NCBI RefSeq assembly: GCF_900177345.1
Contig: NZ_FWZT01000012.1
Coordinates: forward strand, 62,001 to 126,000
Length of the DNA stretch: 64,000 bases
From: Pseudobacteriovorax antillogorgiicola
GTDB taxonomy: Bacteria > Bdellovibrionota_B > Oligoflexia > Oligoflexales > Oligoflexaceae
Direction of reading: 5' to 3'
Both the position numbers and the translations under genes were made by a program. Under the pieces are notes generated by a model. That model was not told the origin of the DNA. It searched no databases and saw nothing but the letters and a program-made list of their open reading frames with translations. Below, piece by piece: positions 63,563 to 64,000 of the stretch (the stretch's first letter is position 1; each line of letters starts with the position of its first letter).

Positions 63563-64000
63563 CTAGCTTTCTTGTGAACCGCAATGCTTCATCTCCGGTG
63601 CGTACGGATTATGAACTTTCGACATTTTCTTAGAGTTCTGAACCCATTTCATCTTAACCATGGGACAAGTGTACCCCTTGTAAGTGTTTCCGAGGTTATA
63701 GGTGTGGATCAAGTGAATTAATGTCATTGAAACTGAATGGTAGCTCATATTATTAATCTTACGGTCATTCTGAGCTTTAATGTCATTCAACTTCTGCAGT
63801 GAATACTGGAGCTTCCTCGAAATTTTGGGATCTTTGATTTGGGATAGAGATAAACTTAATTCACCGGCATATTTCTCTACCTTCCCAGCATTATAGTCAA
63901 AAAAACTAGTATGTAGATTTTCATTTATTTCTAGGGCTGCGAGTAAATACTTCTTGGTCTCGGGGTCAAGGTTTATCCTATCCGCATTTTTGGCACTCGT
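63563..64000 (-). CDS. DUF3347-like protein, 5' end beyond the window
   Basis: The minus-strand frame ending at 63563 is open to the window edge, giving at least 145 residues; the TTG at 63790 is internal. The upstream part reads as a helical region (ETKKYLLAALEINENLHTSF, DPKISRKLQYSLQKL). The C-terminus YTCPMVKMKWVQNSKKM followed by HNPYAPEMKHCG matches the CPM-x-W...NPY...M-x-CG ending of DUF3347 domains, which occur near heavy-metal efflux systems. The two Cys and Met residues would suit copper binding. The signal peptide, if any, is outside the window. Confidence 0.65.
   Translation of the reverse strand, partial: TSAKNADRINLDPETKKYLLAALEINENLHTSFFDYNAGKVEKYAGELSLSLSQIKDPKISRKLQYSLQKLNDIKAQNDRKINNMSYHSVSMTLIHLIHTYNLGNTYKGYTCPMVKMKWVQNSKKMSKVHNPYAPEMKHCGSQES

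Overview
The window looks like chromosomal DNA from a Gram-negative bacterium. It carries a lipid A acyltransferase, outer-membrane beta-barrel candidates, many lipoproteins, a bacterial alpha-2-macroglobulin and a class II fructose bisphosphatase. Together with NifA-like, PilZ, HD-GYP and Schlafen-AlbA proteins, this suggests a Bdellovibrionota/Oligoflexia or delta-proteobacterium-like organism. That placement is inference from gene style only. There are no rRNA or tRNA genes, no CRISPR array and no insertion sequence.

1-14806 is one plus-strand cobalamin operon, entered in the middle of its first gene: cbiET (partial), cbiL, cbiG, cbiH, an unknown 133-aa gene, cbiF, a cobA-hemD fusion, cobO, cbiA, cbiZ, cobU, cbiB, cobD, cbiP, cobT and cobS. 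CbiG marks it as the early-cobalt (anaerobic) route. Most junctions are 1-8 base overlaps, so the genes are probably translationally coupled. A strictosidine-synthase-like exported protein with a strong terminator follows, then a cobC-like phosphatase.

16.5-31 kb is a mixed housekeeping and signalling region: a PilZ-like protein, an HPt protein, a receiver-ATPase protein, ispA, an LpxL-type acyltransferase, uvrA, a periplasmic binding protein, dps, an OmpA-type lipoprotein, glpX, an AlbA_2 protein and a DUF2007-like protein. 30.7-35.2 kb holds a NifA-like sigma-54 activator divergent from a MoxR ATPase/VWA pair, which converges on a cytochrome c lipoprotein. 35-46 kb has membrane and envelope proteins, a second PilZ protein, a GT4 glycosyltransferase, a 7TM adenylate cyclase, glycyl-tRNA synthetase, a GspC-like protein and an ArsR regulator.

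46-54 kb has pepA, an overlapping trio (DnaC-like ATPase, unknown protein, hemJ), a hibernation factor preceded by a 9-codon leader ORF, a degenerate GGDEF protein and an HD-GYP protein with a structured leader. 55-62.8 kb is a thioester alpha-2-macroglobulin with its partner PBP1C. The last kilobase holds a helical-repeat protein and a partial DUF3347-like gene that runs off the window.

The most notable features not explained by known families are the unknown gene inside the corrin operon, the DnaC-like protein and its neighbour that share a CC-x-G-x-G motif, a Shine-Dalgarno-masking hairpin before the MoxR gene, the HD-GYP leader with a GNRA hairpin and competing stems, and the mini-ORF before the hibernation factor.
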